Positions 26,815-37,184 are shown, numbered from the stretch's first letter. The stretch: 64,000 bases of DNA from an uncultured Bartonella sp. (GCA_946478665.1 CAMLCZ010000004.1:62001-126000); one strand, 5' to 3'. Numbers and translations: made by a program. Notes: generated from the sequence alone by a model not told the origin.

Positions 26815-28680
26815 TTAATTCGATTTCTTTTCATCAAACAAGCTTGCAAGCTGTTCGGTCATTGCACCAGCCAATTCCTCAGCATCGACAATTGTCACTG
26901 CGCGCCTATAATAACGTGTGACATCGTGGCCAATACCAATAGCGATGAGCTCTATAGGCGAACGTATTTCAATTTCCTGAATGACAGCGCGTAGATGTTT
27001 TTCAAGATAGTTGCCTGGGTTTACTGAAAGTGTCGAATCATCGACAGGTGCACCATCAGAAATCATCATCAAAATCCGACGATGTTCACGCCTAGCCAAT
27101 AAACGTTGATGTGCCCAAATAAGTGCTTCACCATCAATATTTTCTTTCAATAGACCTTCTCGCATCATGAGGCCTAGATTACGGCGAGCACGCCGCCATG
27201 GTGTATCAGCACTTTTATAAATAATGTGACGCAAATCATTTAGACGACCAGGGTTTGCAGGTTTGCCATGTGCCAACCATGTTTCGCGAGATTGGCCACC
27301 CTTCCAAGCTTTTGTTGTGAAACCTAGAATTTCAACTTTGACTCCGCAGCGCTCCAACGTTCTCGCCAGAATATCAACACATGTTGCTGCAACGGTGATA
27401 GGTCTACCTCTCATTGAACCAGAATTATCAATAACAAGAGAAACAACGGTATCACGAAAATCTGTGTCACGTTCCTGTTTGAATGATAGCGGTTGTGTTG
27501 GATCTATAATGACACGAGGCAAACGCGCTGAATCCAAATAGCCTTCTTCCAGATCAAAGTTCCATGATCTATTTTGTTGAGCCATAAGTCGCCTTTGTAA
27601 GCGATTCGCTAATCTGCCGACGACGCCCTGCAAATTGCTAAGTTGTTTATCAAGAAAAGCACGCAGCTTTTCTAGTTCTGCAATATCACAGAGATCAGGC
27701 GCTTCTACTTCTTCATCAAATTCGCGCGTATAAACCTTATAATCGCCTAAGCCATCCATATCAGAGAATGGTAGCGGAGGACGTGTCGTTTGGCCGGGTG
27801 TCTGCTCGGTATCAATTTCTTCAGAATCACCACCATCATCTTCAGCGGCTTCTGCGGCTTCCATTTCGCCGTCTTCCGCATTGTCACCAGCTTCATCTGA
27901 TGGTTCGCTATCGGACTTATCAGAGCCTTCTTGCTCTTGAGAATTTTGCTCGTCATCTTGCTGGTCTACATTTTGTTTATCATCTTCTTCATCATCAGCA
28001 AGAGTATTTTCTTCAATGCTTTCTGCCATTTCCATAGAAACGAGCATATCTCGCACGATGCGGGCAAATTTTTTCTGATTTTCGATGTTCTCTGCCAATG
28101 CAGATAAATCTTTACCTGCTTTTTCTTCTATCCAGGAACGCCAGAGATCCAATACGGGGCCAGCTTCTTCTGGCGGTTTGCGACCAGTTATTTTTTCTCG
28201 AACAAGAAGAGCAATAGCTTCTTCAAGTGGGGCTTCTTGTTGGCTGGTGATAGCAGCATAATTGGCCCGACTGTATTTGTCTGCCAGCATAGCATCAAGA
28301 TTATTTGCCATGCCTTCCATTGCTAATGTGCCAATTGCTTCGACACGCGCTTGTTCTACTGCGTCAAAAATGGCACGTGCTTCCGCACCCTGCGGTGCCA
28401 AACTTGCATGAATTTCTGTATCATGGCGTGCGCGCCTTAATGCCATAGAATCACCAAGGCCACGCGTTACAGCAAAATTTTGCTGTGTCGGGTGGCGTGG
28501 TAAGTCTGGTAGTCTGGCATGATCACCAACAATCGAAGGACGATCATCACTGAAAACAACTTCTAGGTCGCGTACACCACAGACCGCACGCATACAGGCG
28601 CTAACCGCTCTTTTAAACGGTTCGCTATCAACCAAGCCAGATGGGCGTTCACGGCTATTATCACCTGTTTCTGCGGTCAT
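26815..28680 (-). CDS. cobT: Cobaltochelatase subunit CobT
   Basis: The 621-residue protein matches aerobic cobalt chelatase CobT. Residues 1-215 form the N-terminal domain, about 220-305 are a long acidic, probably disordered linker ([20 protein letters not shown]), and the C-terminal 230 residues are a von Willebrand A domain with the MIDAS motif [10 protein letters not shown] and [12 protein letters not shown]. With CobS it forms the AAA-type motor that works with CobN to insert cobalt into hydrogenobyrinate diamide. It lies 12 bases behind cobS in one operon. No cobN or other cobalamin gene is present here. Confidence 0.95.
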   Translation of the reverse strand: MTAETGDNSRERPSGLVDSEPFKRAVSACMRAVCGVRDLEVVFSDDRPSIVGDHARLPDLPRHPTQQNFAVTRGLGDSMALRRARHDTEIHASLAPQGAEARAIFDAVEQARVEAIGTLAMEGMANNLDAMLADKYSRANYAAITSQQEAPLEEAIALLVREKITGRKPPEEAGPVLDLWRSWIEEKAGKDLSALAENIENQKKFARIVRDMLVSMEMAESIEENTLADDEEDDKQNVDQQDDEQNSQEQEGSDKSDSEPSDEAGDNAEDGEMEAAEAAEDDGGDSEEIDTEQTPGQTTRPPLPFSDMDGLGDYKVYTREFDEEVEAPDLCDIAELEKLRAFLDKQLSNLQGVVGRLANRLQRRLMAQQNRSWNFDLEEGYLDSARLPRVIIDPTQPLSFKQERDTDFRDTVVSLVIDNSGSMRGRPITVAATCVDILARTLERCGVKVEILGFTTKAWKGGQSRETWLAHGKPANPGRLNDLRHIIYKSADTPWRRARRNLGLMMREGLLKENIDGEALIWAHQRLLARREHRRILMMISDGAPVDDSTLSVNPGNYLEKHLRAVIQEIEIRSPIELIAIGIGHDVTRYYRRAVTIVDAEELAGAMTEQLASLFDEKKSN

Positions 28681-28692
28681 AAGCGTCTTTCA

Positions 28693-29682
28693 TTAGGAAA
28701 AAACGGTATTAACAACTGATTCGGGAAGTTCTTTTCCAAAAGCACGTTGGTAAAACTCTGCAACCGTAGGTCGCTCAAGCTCGTCACATTTGTTCAAGAA
28801 AGTGAGCCTGAACGCAAAACCAATGTCTTTAAAGATTTCAGCATTTTCAGCCCATGTAATTACGGTACGTGGGCTCATCACCGTTGATAGGTCACCATTG
28901 ATGAATGCTTGTCTCGTCATATCGGCAACACGTACCATCTGCGATACAGTTTCTCGACCTTCTTTGGTTTGGAAGTGCTTTGCTTTCGCCAGAACTATAT
29001 CAACTTCATTGTCATGGGGCAGATAGTTTAGTGTGGTAACAATTGACCAACGATCCATCTGTGCCTGATTAATCTGCTGTGTTCCATGATAAAGGCCTGT
29101 TGTATCGCCAAGGCCAACAGTATTAGCCGTTGCAAACAGGCGGAAAGCTGGATGCGGGGCAATAACACGGCTTTGATCAAGTAATGTCAGACGGCCAGAC
29201 GATTCAAGAACACGTTGGATAACAAACATAACGTCAGGGCGACCTGCATCATATTCATCAAATACCAAGGCAACATTTTTTTGATAGGCCCATGGTAGAA
29301 TACCGTCTTTGAACTCAGTAATTTGCATGCCATCTTTAACGACAATTGCATCTTTACCAACAAGATCGATACGACTGACGTGACTATCGAGATTGACACG
29401 TACGCAAGGCCAATTCAAACGCGCAGCAACCTGTTCGATGTGTGTGGATTTACCAGTACCGTGATATCCTGAAACCATAACACGTCGGTTGAACGCAAAA
29501 CCGGCCAAGATAGCTAATGTCGTATTACGATCAAAAAGATAATCAGGGTCAAGTTCTGGAACATAGGGATCACTTTTACTGAATGCAGGAACCTGCATAT
29601 CCGTATCAATGCCAAATACATCATGTGCCGAAACTGTTATATCCGGCATATTCTCTATGCCCAGATCATCTTTAGTCATCAT
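28693..29682 (-). CDS. cobS: Cobaltochelatase AAA+ ATPase subunit CobS
   Basis: The 329-residue MoxR-like AAA+ ATPase has Walker [10 protein letters not shown], Walker [15 protein letters not shown], a sensor-1 segment [14 protein letters not shown] and the final [16 protein letters not shown] tail typical of CobS. Two ATGs occur in tandem behind GTGGAGG; the second (29679) is better spaced. It is the first gene of the cobS-cobT unit; the DnaJ-like gene ends up 163 bases upstream on the same strand. Confidence 0.96.
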   Translation of the reverse strand: MMTKDDLGIENMPDITVSAHDVFGIDTDMQVPAFSKSDPYVPELDPDYLFDRNTTLAILAGFAFNRRVMVSGYHGTGKSTHIEQVAARLNWPCVRVNLDSHVSRIDLVGKDAIVVKDGMQITEFKDGILPWAYQKNVALVFDEYDAGRPDVMFVIQRVLESSGRLTLLDQSRVIAPHPAFRLFATANTVGLGDTTGLYHGTQQINQAQMDRWSIVTTLNYLPHDNEVDIVLAKAKHFQTKEGRETVSQMVRVADMTRQAFINGDLSTVMSPRTVITWAENAEIFKDIGFAFRLTFLNKCDELERPTVAEFYQRAFGKELPESVVNTVFS

Positions 29683-29845
29683 GCCTCCACACGGGTAAAT
29701 ATCCGCTGTCTGAATTAATTTATCACACGTAAGGTGTGTATTCTACCTCTGCCACAAAGTTGACAGATCTTTGTATTGTTATCAGACTGTTGAGAAAGAA
29801 TTTCAATGGTCTTAGCAAAGAAATATTCCTAAGATTTAAAATATT

Positions 29846-30460
29846 TCAGCAAAAACCAGCATTCTTTAGCAAATTATAAGCTTGCAGAACCTCACGCAGT
29901 CTTTCTTCAGATGAACGATCGCCGCCATTTGCATCAGGATGGTGTATTTTTACCAATGCTTTATATTTTGCTTTGATATCGTCACTTGTTGCACTTGCTT
30001 CCAGTCCCAATGTTACAAAGGCTTTTGCTTCAAGTGTTTTCAGTTTACGTGGTGCTTGGGTATTGCGTTGCTGACCAAACATATGGAGAGCATCATTTAC
30101 CCGATTTTGATAGGCTGCTGACCCCGACCGAATTCGTGAAAAATCCGCCGATGTTTTCTTTGCAGAGGCATTCACGCCAGCCTTCCATGTGGGGCGATGA
30201 CCGGTTAAAGCATTTTTCTGGAATTTTGCGATATCTTCATTTGATAATCCAGAAAAATAATTGAAGTTCTTATTGTATTCACGCACATGATCGATACAAA
30301 AATGAAGATATTGTCCTTCATGGTTGCGGCCAGCAGGAGCGCGATGGGTTCCAGGCTTTTCACAGCCTTCCCATTGGCATTGCGGCACCTCAGGTTCAAC
30401 TTTCTTTTTTTTGTTTGAACTGATGCGAATAGAGTCAAATAGTTTCGATGTGGTTGTCAT
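29846..30460 (-). CDS. J-domain protein (DnaJ-like)
   Basis: The 204-residue protein carries its J domain at the C-terminus (about 148-204), with the HPD tripeptide in KIHHPDANGGD. The N-terminal part has a CQWEGCEKPGTHRAP...FCIDH segment, where two cysteines, a histidine and a further cysteine could bind metal. This arrangement is typical of the rhizobial J-protein next to bolA and cobS. It likely stimulates DnaK for a specific client, unknown. It is divergent from bolA. Confidence 0.9.
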   Translation of the reverse strand: MTTTSKLFDSIRISSNKKKKVEPEVPQCQWEGCEKPGTHRAPAGRNHEGQYLHFCIDHVREYNKNFNYFSGLSNEDIAKFQKNALTGHRPTWKAGVNASAKKTSADFSRIRSGSAAYQNRVNDALHMFGQQRNTQAPRKLKTLEAKAFVTLGLEASATSDDIKAKYKALVKIHHPDANGGDRSSEERLREVLQAYNLLKNAGFC

Positions 30461-30598
30461 GGTTCCGACTTACGCAAAACAGGAATGTTTGACAAGAATT
30501 GACATTAGGAAATTTTATTCCCACAATCTTGATGCCCAATCTTTATGGAAAAGAATCGGGTTTGGTTTGTCGATCACATATGGGATTAAAAGTATAAA

Positions 30599-30880
30599 AT
30601 GTCCAGCACAGTTGCAGAAACAATCGAGAAAAATCTTCAAGCGGCATTTTCCCCTACAGTCTTAGAAGTTATTAATGAAAGTCATCTTCATGCAGGCCAT
30701 CAACACGCTGACGGAGTTTCTTTCGATGGCACAGGTGAAACACATTTTCGTGTTAAGATCACCGCATCAGCATTCAACGGTTTAAAGCGCATTGATATTC
30801 ATCGTGCAATTAATCATGTTCTTAAACATGAGCTTGATAGTGGTGTGCACGCCTTAGCAATTGAAGCGAAATCCAACTGA
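30599..30880 (+). CDS. BolA family protein
   Basis: The 93-residue protein is a BolA-type KH-fold protein with the VINESHLHAGH and FRVKITASAFNGLKRIDIHRAINHVL signatures and an H that would serve as Fe-S or haem ligand in complex with a monothiol glutaredoxin. Members act in iron-sulfur trafficking and stress regulation. The pairing with a divergent J-protein and cobS is conserved in related genomes (from general knowledge). It converges on xerC. Confidence 0.9.
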   Translation: MSSTVAETIEKNLQAAFSPTVLEVINESHLHAGHQHADGVSFDGTGETHFRVKITASAFNGLKRIDIHRAINHVLKHELDSGVHALAIEAKSN

Positions 30881-30933
30881 ATCCCAGTATTTATTATAAT
30901 TTTGCGCAAACTATGAGTTCTTTATAAAAGAAA

Positions 30934-31890
30934 TTATGCGCGCGGATGAGCCTTTTTATAGATTTCTAAAAGATGGTCTGTGTCTACGCCGGTATATATT
31001 TGCGTTGTGGAAAGGCTTGAATGTCCCAGCAGTTCCTGAATTGTACGTAAATCGCCACCACGTGACAAAAGATGGGTCGCAAAAGAATGGCGTAATGCAT
31101 GGGGCGTTACTGTATCAGGAAGACCAAGGCATGCGCGTAAGTGTTGGACAGCGCGTTGGATAATTGCTGGCTGTAATATTCCACCCTTTGCCCCTCGAAA
31201 CATTGGTTGATCGGATACCAGTATGTATGGGCAGAGATTGATATAATCAGCAACGGCTTCATGAACGGCGGCAATCACCGGTACAAGTCGGGTTTTCCCA
31301 CCTTTCCCCTTGACGTAAATACTTGTCGCCGTGTTGTCGGAAAAATCTTCCGGAGTTATAGCTAGCGCTTCAGATATTCGTAAACCACACCCATAAAGTA
31401 ATGTAAGCACAGCAGCGTTACGGGCGGCAATCCACGGTTCCTCATCTGGTTGTGTTTCCTTATCGACAAGATGGACAGCATCAGCAACACTTAATGGCTT
31501 TGGTAGCGATTTTGGTTGCTTTGGTGTCCGTATAATACGAGCGGCAGGGACATCTGACAGACCTTGTGTCGATAAAAAACGCAAAAAGGATCGTATACCT
31601 GCAAGACCTCGGCCAAGAGAACGTGCGCCAATTCCCTCACTTCTACGGTATGCAAGATATGATCGTAAATCTGCGACACGAAGATTATTTAGATCTTTGA
31701 AACAAGGTTGATGACCAATGTGCTGGCAAAGAAAAGTTAAAAATTGTCGGCTGTCTCGTTCATAAGCTTCTATTGTATAATCCGCCATTCGGCGCGTTTT
31801 TTGAAGCTGATCAAGCCAAGTTTTACGCGCTTCTAATAATTCGATTGACGCGTCAAGTAGAAGCTCTTTTGTTAGAGTGGTCTCTGTCAT
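30934..31890 (-). CDS. xerC: Site-specific tyrosine recombinase XerC
   Basis: The 318-residue recombinase has a SAM-like N-terminal core-binding domain (about 22-112) and a catalytic domain with all expected residues: R171 in GCGLRISEAL, a lysine in KGKGGKTR, H264 and R267 in HALRHSFATHLL, H290 in LLGHSSLSTTQ and nucleophile Y299. With XerD it resolves chromosome dimers at dif under FtsK control; ftsK lies 14 kb away in this window. No dif site was recognised. It is 56 bases behind the SapC-family gene on the same strand. Confidence 0.94.
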   Translation of the reverse strand: MTETTLTKELLLDASIELLEARKTWLDQLQKTRRMADYTIEAYERDSRQFLTFLCQHIGHQPCFKDLNNLRVADLRSYLAYRRSEGIGARSLGRGLAGIRSFLRFLSTQGLSDVPAARIIRTPKQPKSLPKPLSVADAVHLVDKETQPDEEPWIAARNAAVLTLLYGCGLRISEALAITPEDFSDNTATSIYVKGKGGKTRLVPVIAAVHEAVADYINLCPYILVSDQPMFRGAKGGILQPAIIQRAVQHLRACLGLPDTVTPHALRHSFATHLLSRGGDLRTIQELLGHSSLSTTQIYTGVDTDHLLEIYKKAHPRA

Positions 31891-31946
31891 GATAAATCTA
31901 TATCATGACAGAGTTTAATATCTGGTTTCTAACGCAAAAAGCTATG

Positions 31947-32792
31947 CTATTTGGTTTTTTTGGAAGACGATGTTTTCCGTTTGCTGCCAGCTTTTTTATT
32001 GTCTGATGAGGACGCTTTCATGCTATCTGGTAAAGCGTTGGAATTATCCCTTAATTCGTTGGCGGTTCTTAAATTTAACAACAATGGTAAATTGTTTAAC
32101 GACATCAAATGGGCAAATATCCAGCCGAGGTGATGTTCTTTATGCAGCTTTCCTAGTCGATCAGCTGACAATGTATTAAATTTTTCAGTGTCAATGAGCC
32201 AAAAATTGGTGAGGCGTGCCGTTTGCCCAACATTGTTGCGAATATCAATAGATTGCTTCTTTAACAAATCCATTTTTGATAGCGTTTCAACAAATTTGAC
32301 TGTTTGTTCCATACTGTTTTTGAAGCCGTTCAATAAATTGATCCGGTTTTCCATAAAGGGAGATACGCTGCCATCGCTATTGAATAGATCGATACCTTCA
32401 AGCTCGTTGAACATTCCCGATTCAGAATCGAAGCAGATGGTAAGTTCTTTCTGATCAGGCGTCCCAGCTAAAACGAATGGGTAACGCCGAATAAAAGCAG
32501 GAATATATGTATCGGCTTTCCATTTGTTTTCTACATCAAGAAAGTCATTTTTTCCATTAGATAGACCGAGCATTGCAACAGGAGTATAAGAGGTTTTACC
32601 ATCGGGTGTTTCAGCACCCATAAAAAGAATGGGATAGTTGAGAGCTGCTTGGTAAAATTCGTCGCCGGCAACAGGTGTCCAATGTGTATTGGCGGCGAAA
32701 TTCATATCTTTATTATCATTAAATTTTAGATTTTTATGGGTTTCTCGCGAAATGGGAACAATATTTTTATAAAAAAGCATAACCGTTGTCAT
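31947..32792 (-). CDS. SapC family protein
   Basis: The 281-residue protein fits the SapC family: FYKNIVPISRETHKNLKF at the N-terminus, NYPILFMGAETPDGKTSYTPVAMLGL, FIRRYPFVLAGTPDQKELTICFD and a long middle helical region. The family name comes from Campylobacter S-layer loci, but alphaproteobacterial members have no proven S-layer role. The final 25 residues are a lysine/serine tail (KKAGSKRKTSSSKKTK). No signal peptide is visible. AGGA lies eight bases before the ATG. It precedes xerC in the same direction. Confidence 0.85.
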   Translation of the reverse strand: MTTVMLFYKNIVPISRETHKNLKFNDNKDMNFAANTHWTPVAGDEFYQAALNYPILFMGAETPDGKTSYTPVAMLGLSNGKNDFLDVENKWKADTYIPAFIRRYPFVLAGTPDQKELTICFDSESGMFNELEGIDLFNSDGSVSPFMENRINLLNGFKNSMEQTVKFVETLSKMDLLKKQSIDIRNNVGQTARLTNFWLIDTEKFNTLSADRLGKLHKEHHLGWIFAHLMSLNNLPLLLNLRTANELRDNSNALPDSMKASSSDNKKAGSKRKTSSSKKTK

Positions 32793-32888
32793 AATAGGTA
32801 TCCTCTTACACTCTCCAGTAAATATTATGGCTAAGTGATTGCAATCTTAGTGGTCCCCCCAAAAAAACCGCTTGTTTTAAAGTTATGA

Positions 32889-32980
32889 AACTACCCTTTG
32901 TAGTTGCATTCTTTCTTTATTGCACTGAATGTGTCAAAAAATGCTTACCAAGTTGGGATCCATAGGTTTCTATAACTTGG
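32889..32980 (+). promoter_or_regulatory. Hairpins in the rimM upstream region
   Basis: AACTAC-ccttt-GTAGTT (32889-32905) and CCAAGTT/AACTTGG (32948-32980, with an inner ATAG/CTAT helix) precede rimM. They probably lie in the promoter or 5' leader of the rimM-trmD-rplS unit, which here needs its own promoter. Confidence 0.35.
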
Positions 32981-33017
32981 AACAATGTTCTGCTTAATAG
33001 TTAGATGGAATTTGAAA

Positions 33018-33563
33018 ATGATCAGTCACCCAGTTCAGCTTGCTATAGTTGGAGTAGCTCATGGGACAAAAGGCGAAGTCAAAGTGAAAACTTTTACAGC
33101 TGCCCCTTTAGATCTTGCAGCATATGGTAATCTTTACGACAAGAATGGGAAACAATTTGAAATAAACGATATTCGTATACAAAAAAACGCTGTGATTGTC
33201 AGGTTTTCAGGTGTTAATGATCGTAATACGGCAGAATCTCTTAAAGGTACAGAGCTATATGTTGAGCGGGATCAGCTACCCGATGACCTTGATGAAGATG
33301 AATTTTACCATACCGATTTGATCGGTCTTACAGTCAAAAATGAACAGGGGCAAAAAATCGGCACAGTTCACGCACTATTTGACTTCGGCGGTGGAGATCT
33401 TTTGGAATTAAAGCTTACGAAACAGAAAATGGTTCTTATTCCCTTTTCTAAAGCTGCCGTGCCGGAGATAAAAATAGAAGAGGGATTTATTGTTATTGAT
33501 TCTATTGCAGCAGGTCTTAAAGAAGATCAAAACGCGGAGAATGATGACGAGGAAAAGAAATGA
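33018..33563 (+). CDS. rimM: Ribosome maturation factor RimM
   Basis: The 181-residue protein has the RimM N-terminal barrel ([21 protein letters not shown]) and the PRC-barrel ([22 protein letters not shown]). It binds S19 and assists 30S head maturation. The ORF track includes 11 extra residues from 32985; the ATG at 33018 matches family N-termini and has GGA nine bases upstream. Its stop overlaps the trmD start by four bases (ATGA). It is separated from rpsP by about 17.5 kb. Confidence 0.95.
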   Translation: MISHPVQLAIVGVAHGTKGEVKVKTFTAAPLDLAAYGNLYDKNGKQFEINDIRIQKNAVIVRFSGVNDRNTAESLKGTELYVERDQLPDDLDEDEFYHTDLIGLTVKNEQGQKIGTVHALFDFGGGDLLELKLTKQKMVLIPFSKAAVPEIKIEEGFIVIDSIAAGLKEDQNAENDDEEKK

Positions 33564-34258
33564 GTTTTCACGCATGTGTCTTGACGCTGTATCCTGAAAT
33601 GTTTCCTGGTTTTTTAGGCCACTCAATGGCAGGAAGAGCACGGGAAAACGGTTTATGGTCGCTCGATACTGTACAGATTAGAGACTTTGCAAAAGATCGC
33701 CATCATAGTGTTGATGACACGCCATCTGGTGGCGGAGCAGGTATGGTTATGAAACCAGATGTTCTGGCAGCTGCTATTGATAGTGTTGATAACAATGTAC
33801 CGCGCTTGCTTATGAGCCCAAGAGGCAAACCTTTTAATCAAAAAATGGCTAGAGAATTCGCTAATGGAAATGGTGTTACTCTTATTTGTGGACGTTTTGA
33901 AGGAATTGATGAGCGTGTCATAGAAGCAAGAGAGCTTATAGAAGTTTCAATTGGCGATTATATTTTATCAGGGGGTGAAACTGCTGCATTGGTTATACTC
34001 GACAGTATTATCCGACTGTTGCCCGGTGTTATGGGCAATAGCGAATCGGGCGAGCAGGAAAGTTTTGAAACTGGATTGTTGGAATACCCACATTATACGC
34101 GGCCTCAAATTTTTGAAGGAAGAACGATTCCGGAAGTTTTAACTTCGGGAAATCATCAGGCAATAAAGAATTGGCGAAAATTACAGTCAGAACAAATTAC
34201 AAGAGAACGGCGCCCGGATCTTTATGCACTTTACGAGAAAAATAAAGGCAAAGCTTGA
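33560..34258 (+). CDS. trmD: tRNA (guanine-N1)-methyltransferase TrmD
   Basis: The 232-residue SPOUT methyltransferase places m1G37 on tRNAs. Signatures are [58 protein letters not shown] and the knot motif [16 protein letters not shown]. Complete. It is translationally coupled to rimM and precedes the rplS leader. Confidence 0.97.
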   Translation: MSFHACVLTLYPEMFPGFLGHSMAGRARENGLWSLDTVQIRDFAKDRHHSVDDTPSGGGAGMVMKPDVLAAAIDSVDNNVPRLLMSPRGKPFNQKMAREFANGNGVTLICGRFEGIDERVIEARELIEVSIGDYILSGGETAALVILDSIIRLLPGVMGNSESGEQESFETGLLEYPHYTRPQIFEGRTIPEVLTSGNHQAIKNWRKLQSEQITRERRPDLYALYEKNKGKA

Positions 34259-34269
34259 TTCACTTGATA

Positions 34270-34401
34270 TGATAGTGTAATGGCAAGCAACGTTTTCAGG
34301 TGAACTATCATCTGCATCCGGAAAACAATGGATGGTGAATCCGCTCCTGCCGTAAGGCATAGCTTATGGAACGCAGATTTTCAGAGGCAAGTGTTGAGCG
34401 C
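34270..34401 (+). promoter_or_regulatory. Structured leader between trmD and rplS
   Basis: The 179-base gap shows several short hairpins: TGATAGT/ACTATCA (34270-34310), GGAT/ATCC, GCC-gtaa-GGC and TCAGAG/CTCTGA (about 34380-34401). It may be an L19 leader or include an internal promoter; neither is proven. Confidence 0.35.
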
Positions 34402-34437
34402 TCTGACTGTTCGAGAAGAACATGAAGGATTGATACG

Positions 34438-34899
34438 ATGAATATTATAGAACAGCTCAATGCAGAGCAGTGCGCAAAAATTGAAGAAAAGCGCAAACTT
34501 CCAATGTTTTATGCTGGTGATACACTTCGCGTCTTGGTGCGTGTTACTGAAGGTACACGTACGCGTGTTCAGGCTTATGAAGGTGTATGTATCGCACGTT
34601 CAGGCGGTGGCTTGAATGAGACATTTACTGTTCGTAAAATTTCTTATGGTGAAGGTGTAGAACGTGTGTTCCCTGTCTATTCACCACTTGTTGAAGGTGT
34701 TGAAGTTGTACGTCGCGGTAACGTTCGCCGTGCAAAACTCTATTACCTTCGTGGTCTTACAGGTAAAGCAGCACGTATTTCTGAAAAGAAAGACTATCGT
34801 AAGAAAAATCTTGACGTGCCAAGCACAGGTGCCGCCGAAGCTGTTACAGCAGATACAGTTGCAGCACCTCTTCCTGCTTCGGAAGCAAAATCCGAGTAA
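34438..34899 (+). CDS. rplS: 50S ribosomal protein L19
   Basis: The 153-residue protein has the L19 core: [60 protein letters not shown] and [19 protein letters not shown] tail of about 40 alanine/serine-rich residues extends beyond the E. coli length, usual in this order. It ends with a strong terminator 20 bases on. Confidence 0.98.
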   Translation: MNIIEQLNAEQCAKIEEKRKLPMFYAGDTLRVLVRVTEGTRTRVQAYEGVCIARSGGGLNETFTVRKISYGEGVERVFPVYSPLVEGVEVVRRGNVRRAKLYYLRGLTGKAARISEKKDYRKKNLDVPSTGAAEAVTADTVAAPLPASEAKSE

Positions 34900-34921
34900 A
34901 AGCCGAATACAATTTACAAAG

Positions 34922-34947
34922 AAAAGCGGCTTTTAGCCGCTTTTTTA
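34922..34947 (+). terminator. Rho-independent terminator after rplS
   Basis: AAAAGCGGC-tttta-GCCGCTTTTTT closes the rimM-trmD-rplS unit. Confidence 0.93.
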
Positions 34948-35093
34948 TTGCGAATATGAAGCTGTTATCATTCACCAAGTAAACTTTTTTGGACTTAGTG
35001 AGTGTGAATTGACTTTTTAATTCTTCAGCGAATAATGAAGCATTTATTATTAAATGTTTCAGATCTTCTGTACAAATATTTGAGGTTAAAAAA

Positions 35094-36503
35094 ATGAGTG
35101 CCCCGCGTACGCTTTATGACAAGATTTTTGAAGACCATATTGTTGACCGTCAGGAAGATGGAACATGCCTTCTTTACATCGATCGTCATCTCGTACACGA
35201 AGTGACAAGTCCTCAGGCATTTGAGGGATTACGATTAGCTCATCGTCAGGTACGTCATCCTGAAAAGACTTTGGCTGTGGTTGATCATAATATTCCAACA
35301 TCGCCAGATCGTTCGCAAATAATAAAAAATGAACAAAGCCGAATACAAGTTGAGGCATTGGCCAAAAATACAGCGGAATTTGGCATCGAATATTTTAACC
35401 AGAATGATAAACGTCAAGGGATTGTTCATATAATAGGACCAGAACAAGGTTTTACTCTACCGGGTATGACAATTGTGTGTGGCGATAGTCATACTTCGAC
35501 TCATGGTGCATTTGGTGCATTGGCACATGGAATTGGCACATCGGAAGTGGAACATGTGCTTGCTACACAGACGCTTATTCAGAAAAAATCAAAAAACATG
35601 CTTATCGACGTCAAAGGCAAATTGCCTGATGGCGTGACAGCGAAGGATCTTGTCCTTGCTATTATCGGCAAAATTGGAACAGCAGGCGGAACAGGGCATG
35701 TCATTGAGTTTGCTGGAGAAGCAATACGTAACCTATCTATGGAAGGGCGTATGACGGTCTGTAATATGACAATTGAAGCTGGTGCTCGTGCCGGTTTGAT
35801 TGCGCCTGATGAAACCACTTTTGATTATATACGCAGTCGTCCGCGTGCGCCAAAAGGTGCTTTGCTCGATCAAGCAATTGCATATTGGAAGACTCTGAAG
35901 TCCGATGAGGGCGCGGTCTACGACACTGTGGTTACGATTGACGCATCAGAATTGGTGCCTTCTGTCACGTGGGGGTCATCTCCAGAAGATGTTGTTCCAG
36001 TAACGGGTGTTGTGCCAGATCCTGAAACCATTGAGGATGAAACAAAAAGAGCGTCGAAAATACGCGCGCTTGAATATATGGGATTAAAAGCAGGAACAAA
36101 AATCACAGATATCAAGATTGATCGAGTATTTATCGGCTCGTGTACGAATGGACGTATTGAAGATATGCGCGCAGCCGCATCAATGATTGCAGGCAAGAAA
36201 GTAGCGCCAAATGTGTCGGCCATGGTGGTGCCGGGGTCTGGATTAGTCAAAGAACAGGCTGAAAAAGAAGGTCTCGATAAAATCTTTCGTGATGCTGGGT
36301 TTGATTGGAGAGAACCCGGATGTTCTATGTGTCTGGCAATGAATGATGACCGTTTGGAACCAGGCGAACGGTGTGCTTCAACTTCAAATCGTAATTTTGA
36401 AAGCAGACAGGGCTATAAAGGACGGACACATTTGGTTTCACCTGCCATGGCGGCAGCCGCTGCTATTGCCGGTCATTTCGTTGATGTAAGAGATTGGAAA
36501 TAA
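35094..36503 (+). CDS. leuC: 3-isopropylmalate dehydratase large subunit
   Basis: The 469-residue aconitase-family enzyme isomerises isopropylmalate in leucine synthesis with LeuD. The [4Fe-4S] cysteines are in [14 protein letters not shown] and [11 protein letters not shown]; the conserved [32 protein letters not shown] and RNFESRQG stretches are intact. GAGGTTAAAAAA precedes the ATG. leuD is not adjacent; an acetyltransferase gene follows. The presence of leuC implies leucine prototrophy in this lineage unless leuABD are missing. Confidence 0.97.
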   Translation: MSAPRTLYDKIFEDHIVDRQEDGTCLLYIDRHLVHEVTSPQAFEGLRLAHRQVRHPEKTLAVVDHNIPTSPDRSQIIKNEQSRIQVEALAKNTAEFGIEYFNQNDKRQGIVHIIGPEQGFTLPGMTIVCGDSHTSTHGAFGALAHGIGTSEVEHVLATQTLIQKKSKNMLIDVKGKLPDGVTAKDLVLAIIGKIGTAGGTGHVIEFAGEAIRNLSMEGRMTVCNMTIEAGARAGLIAPDETTFDYIRSRPRAPKGALLDQAIAYWKTLKSDEGAVYDTVVTIDASELVPSVTWGSSPEDVVPVTGVVPDPETIEDETKRASKIRALEYMGLKAGTKITDIKIDRVFIGSCTNGRIEDMRAAASMIAGKKVAPNVSAMVVPGSGLVKEQAEKEGLDKIFRDAGFDWREPGCSMCLAMNDDRLEPGERCASTSNRNFESRQGYKGRTHLVSPAMAAAAAIAGHFVDVRDWK

Positions 36504-36610
36504 TAAGTCACAATAAACACGAATACACTCTATTTCTTTCTCTTTACGTCTTGGTTGTAACAAACTAAGAATAAGAAAGTTTAGATGCAGAAAAAGGGAG
36601 TTCGTGCATT

Positions 36611-37078
36611 ATGGTCGAGAAAAATGACACGCAACATGCAGTTGCAATTAGTCTTTTACACTTGAAGGACGCGCGAGTTCTCGCTCCACTACTTGCGAGT
36701 TACACACAAGCTTTGAAACGTGGTGCTCCACGTCGGCCGGACGAATTTTATGCCGAGCAGCTATTGCAAGATCGTACGGCTGAAGTTTTGGGTGCTCACA
36801 TTGATGGTGAGCTTGTTGGCTTTGTGATCTTTTATGATCTTCCTGAGCCAGTTTCAGGTCTACGTGCCGGGCAGGTTAATCATATTCACGTGCATCATGC
36901 TTATCAGGGCAAAGGTATTGCTAAAGCGATGATTGATCTTCTTTGCGATAAAGCAGAGGAACGTGGTTGGACGAAGCTAATTCTCAATGCTCCACGTGTT
37001 CCGGAAGATGGTAGAAAACTCTATGAACAGATAGCGGTCAAAGGCGATTGGTCTGGTTTTATCATTCGCTTTGATTAA
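36611..37078 (+). CDS. GNAT family N-acetyltransferase
   Basis: The 155-residue protein has the GNAT fold with acetyl-CoA motif A in VNHIHVHHAYQGKGIAKAMIDLLCDKAEERGW (Q/R-x-x-G-x-G/A) and a final beta-strand GDWSGFIIRFD. The substrate cannot be told. It is preceded by AAAGGGAG and closed by a strong terminator, 107 bases after leuC. Confidence 0.85.
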   Translation: MVEKNDTQHAVAISLLHLKDARVLAPLLASYTQALKRGAPRRPDEFYAEQLLQDRTAEVLGAHIDGELVGFVIFYDLPEPVSGLRAGQVNHIHVHHAYQGKGIAKAMIDLLCDKAEERGWTKLILNAPRVPEDGRKLYEQIAVKGDWSGFIIRFD

Positions 37079-37133
37079 GCCGACAGGTTTATTACGACCT
37101 AATTTTATTATTGATTGAATATTATTTTTTATT

Positions 37134-37184
37134 AAGCAGAATGGTTAGCGATCTTCGGATCAAAATAACCATTCTGCTTTTATT
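37134..37184 (+). terminator. Rho-independent terminator after the acetyltransferase gene
   Basis: A 14-pair perfect stem AAGCAGAATGGTTA / TAACCATTCTGCTT with an 18-base loop that itself holds GATC-ttcg-GATC, followed by TTTTATT. Confidence 0.9.

Noticed and set aside
34956-34982. Eight-codon ORF MKLLSFTK upstream of leuC as a leucine leader peptide
   Set aside because: Only two leucine codons, no ribosome binding site and no attenuator pair; it directly follows the rplS terminator.
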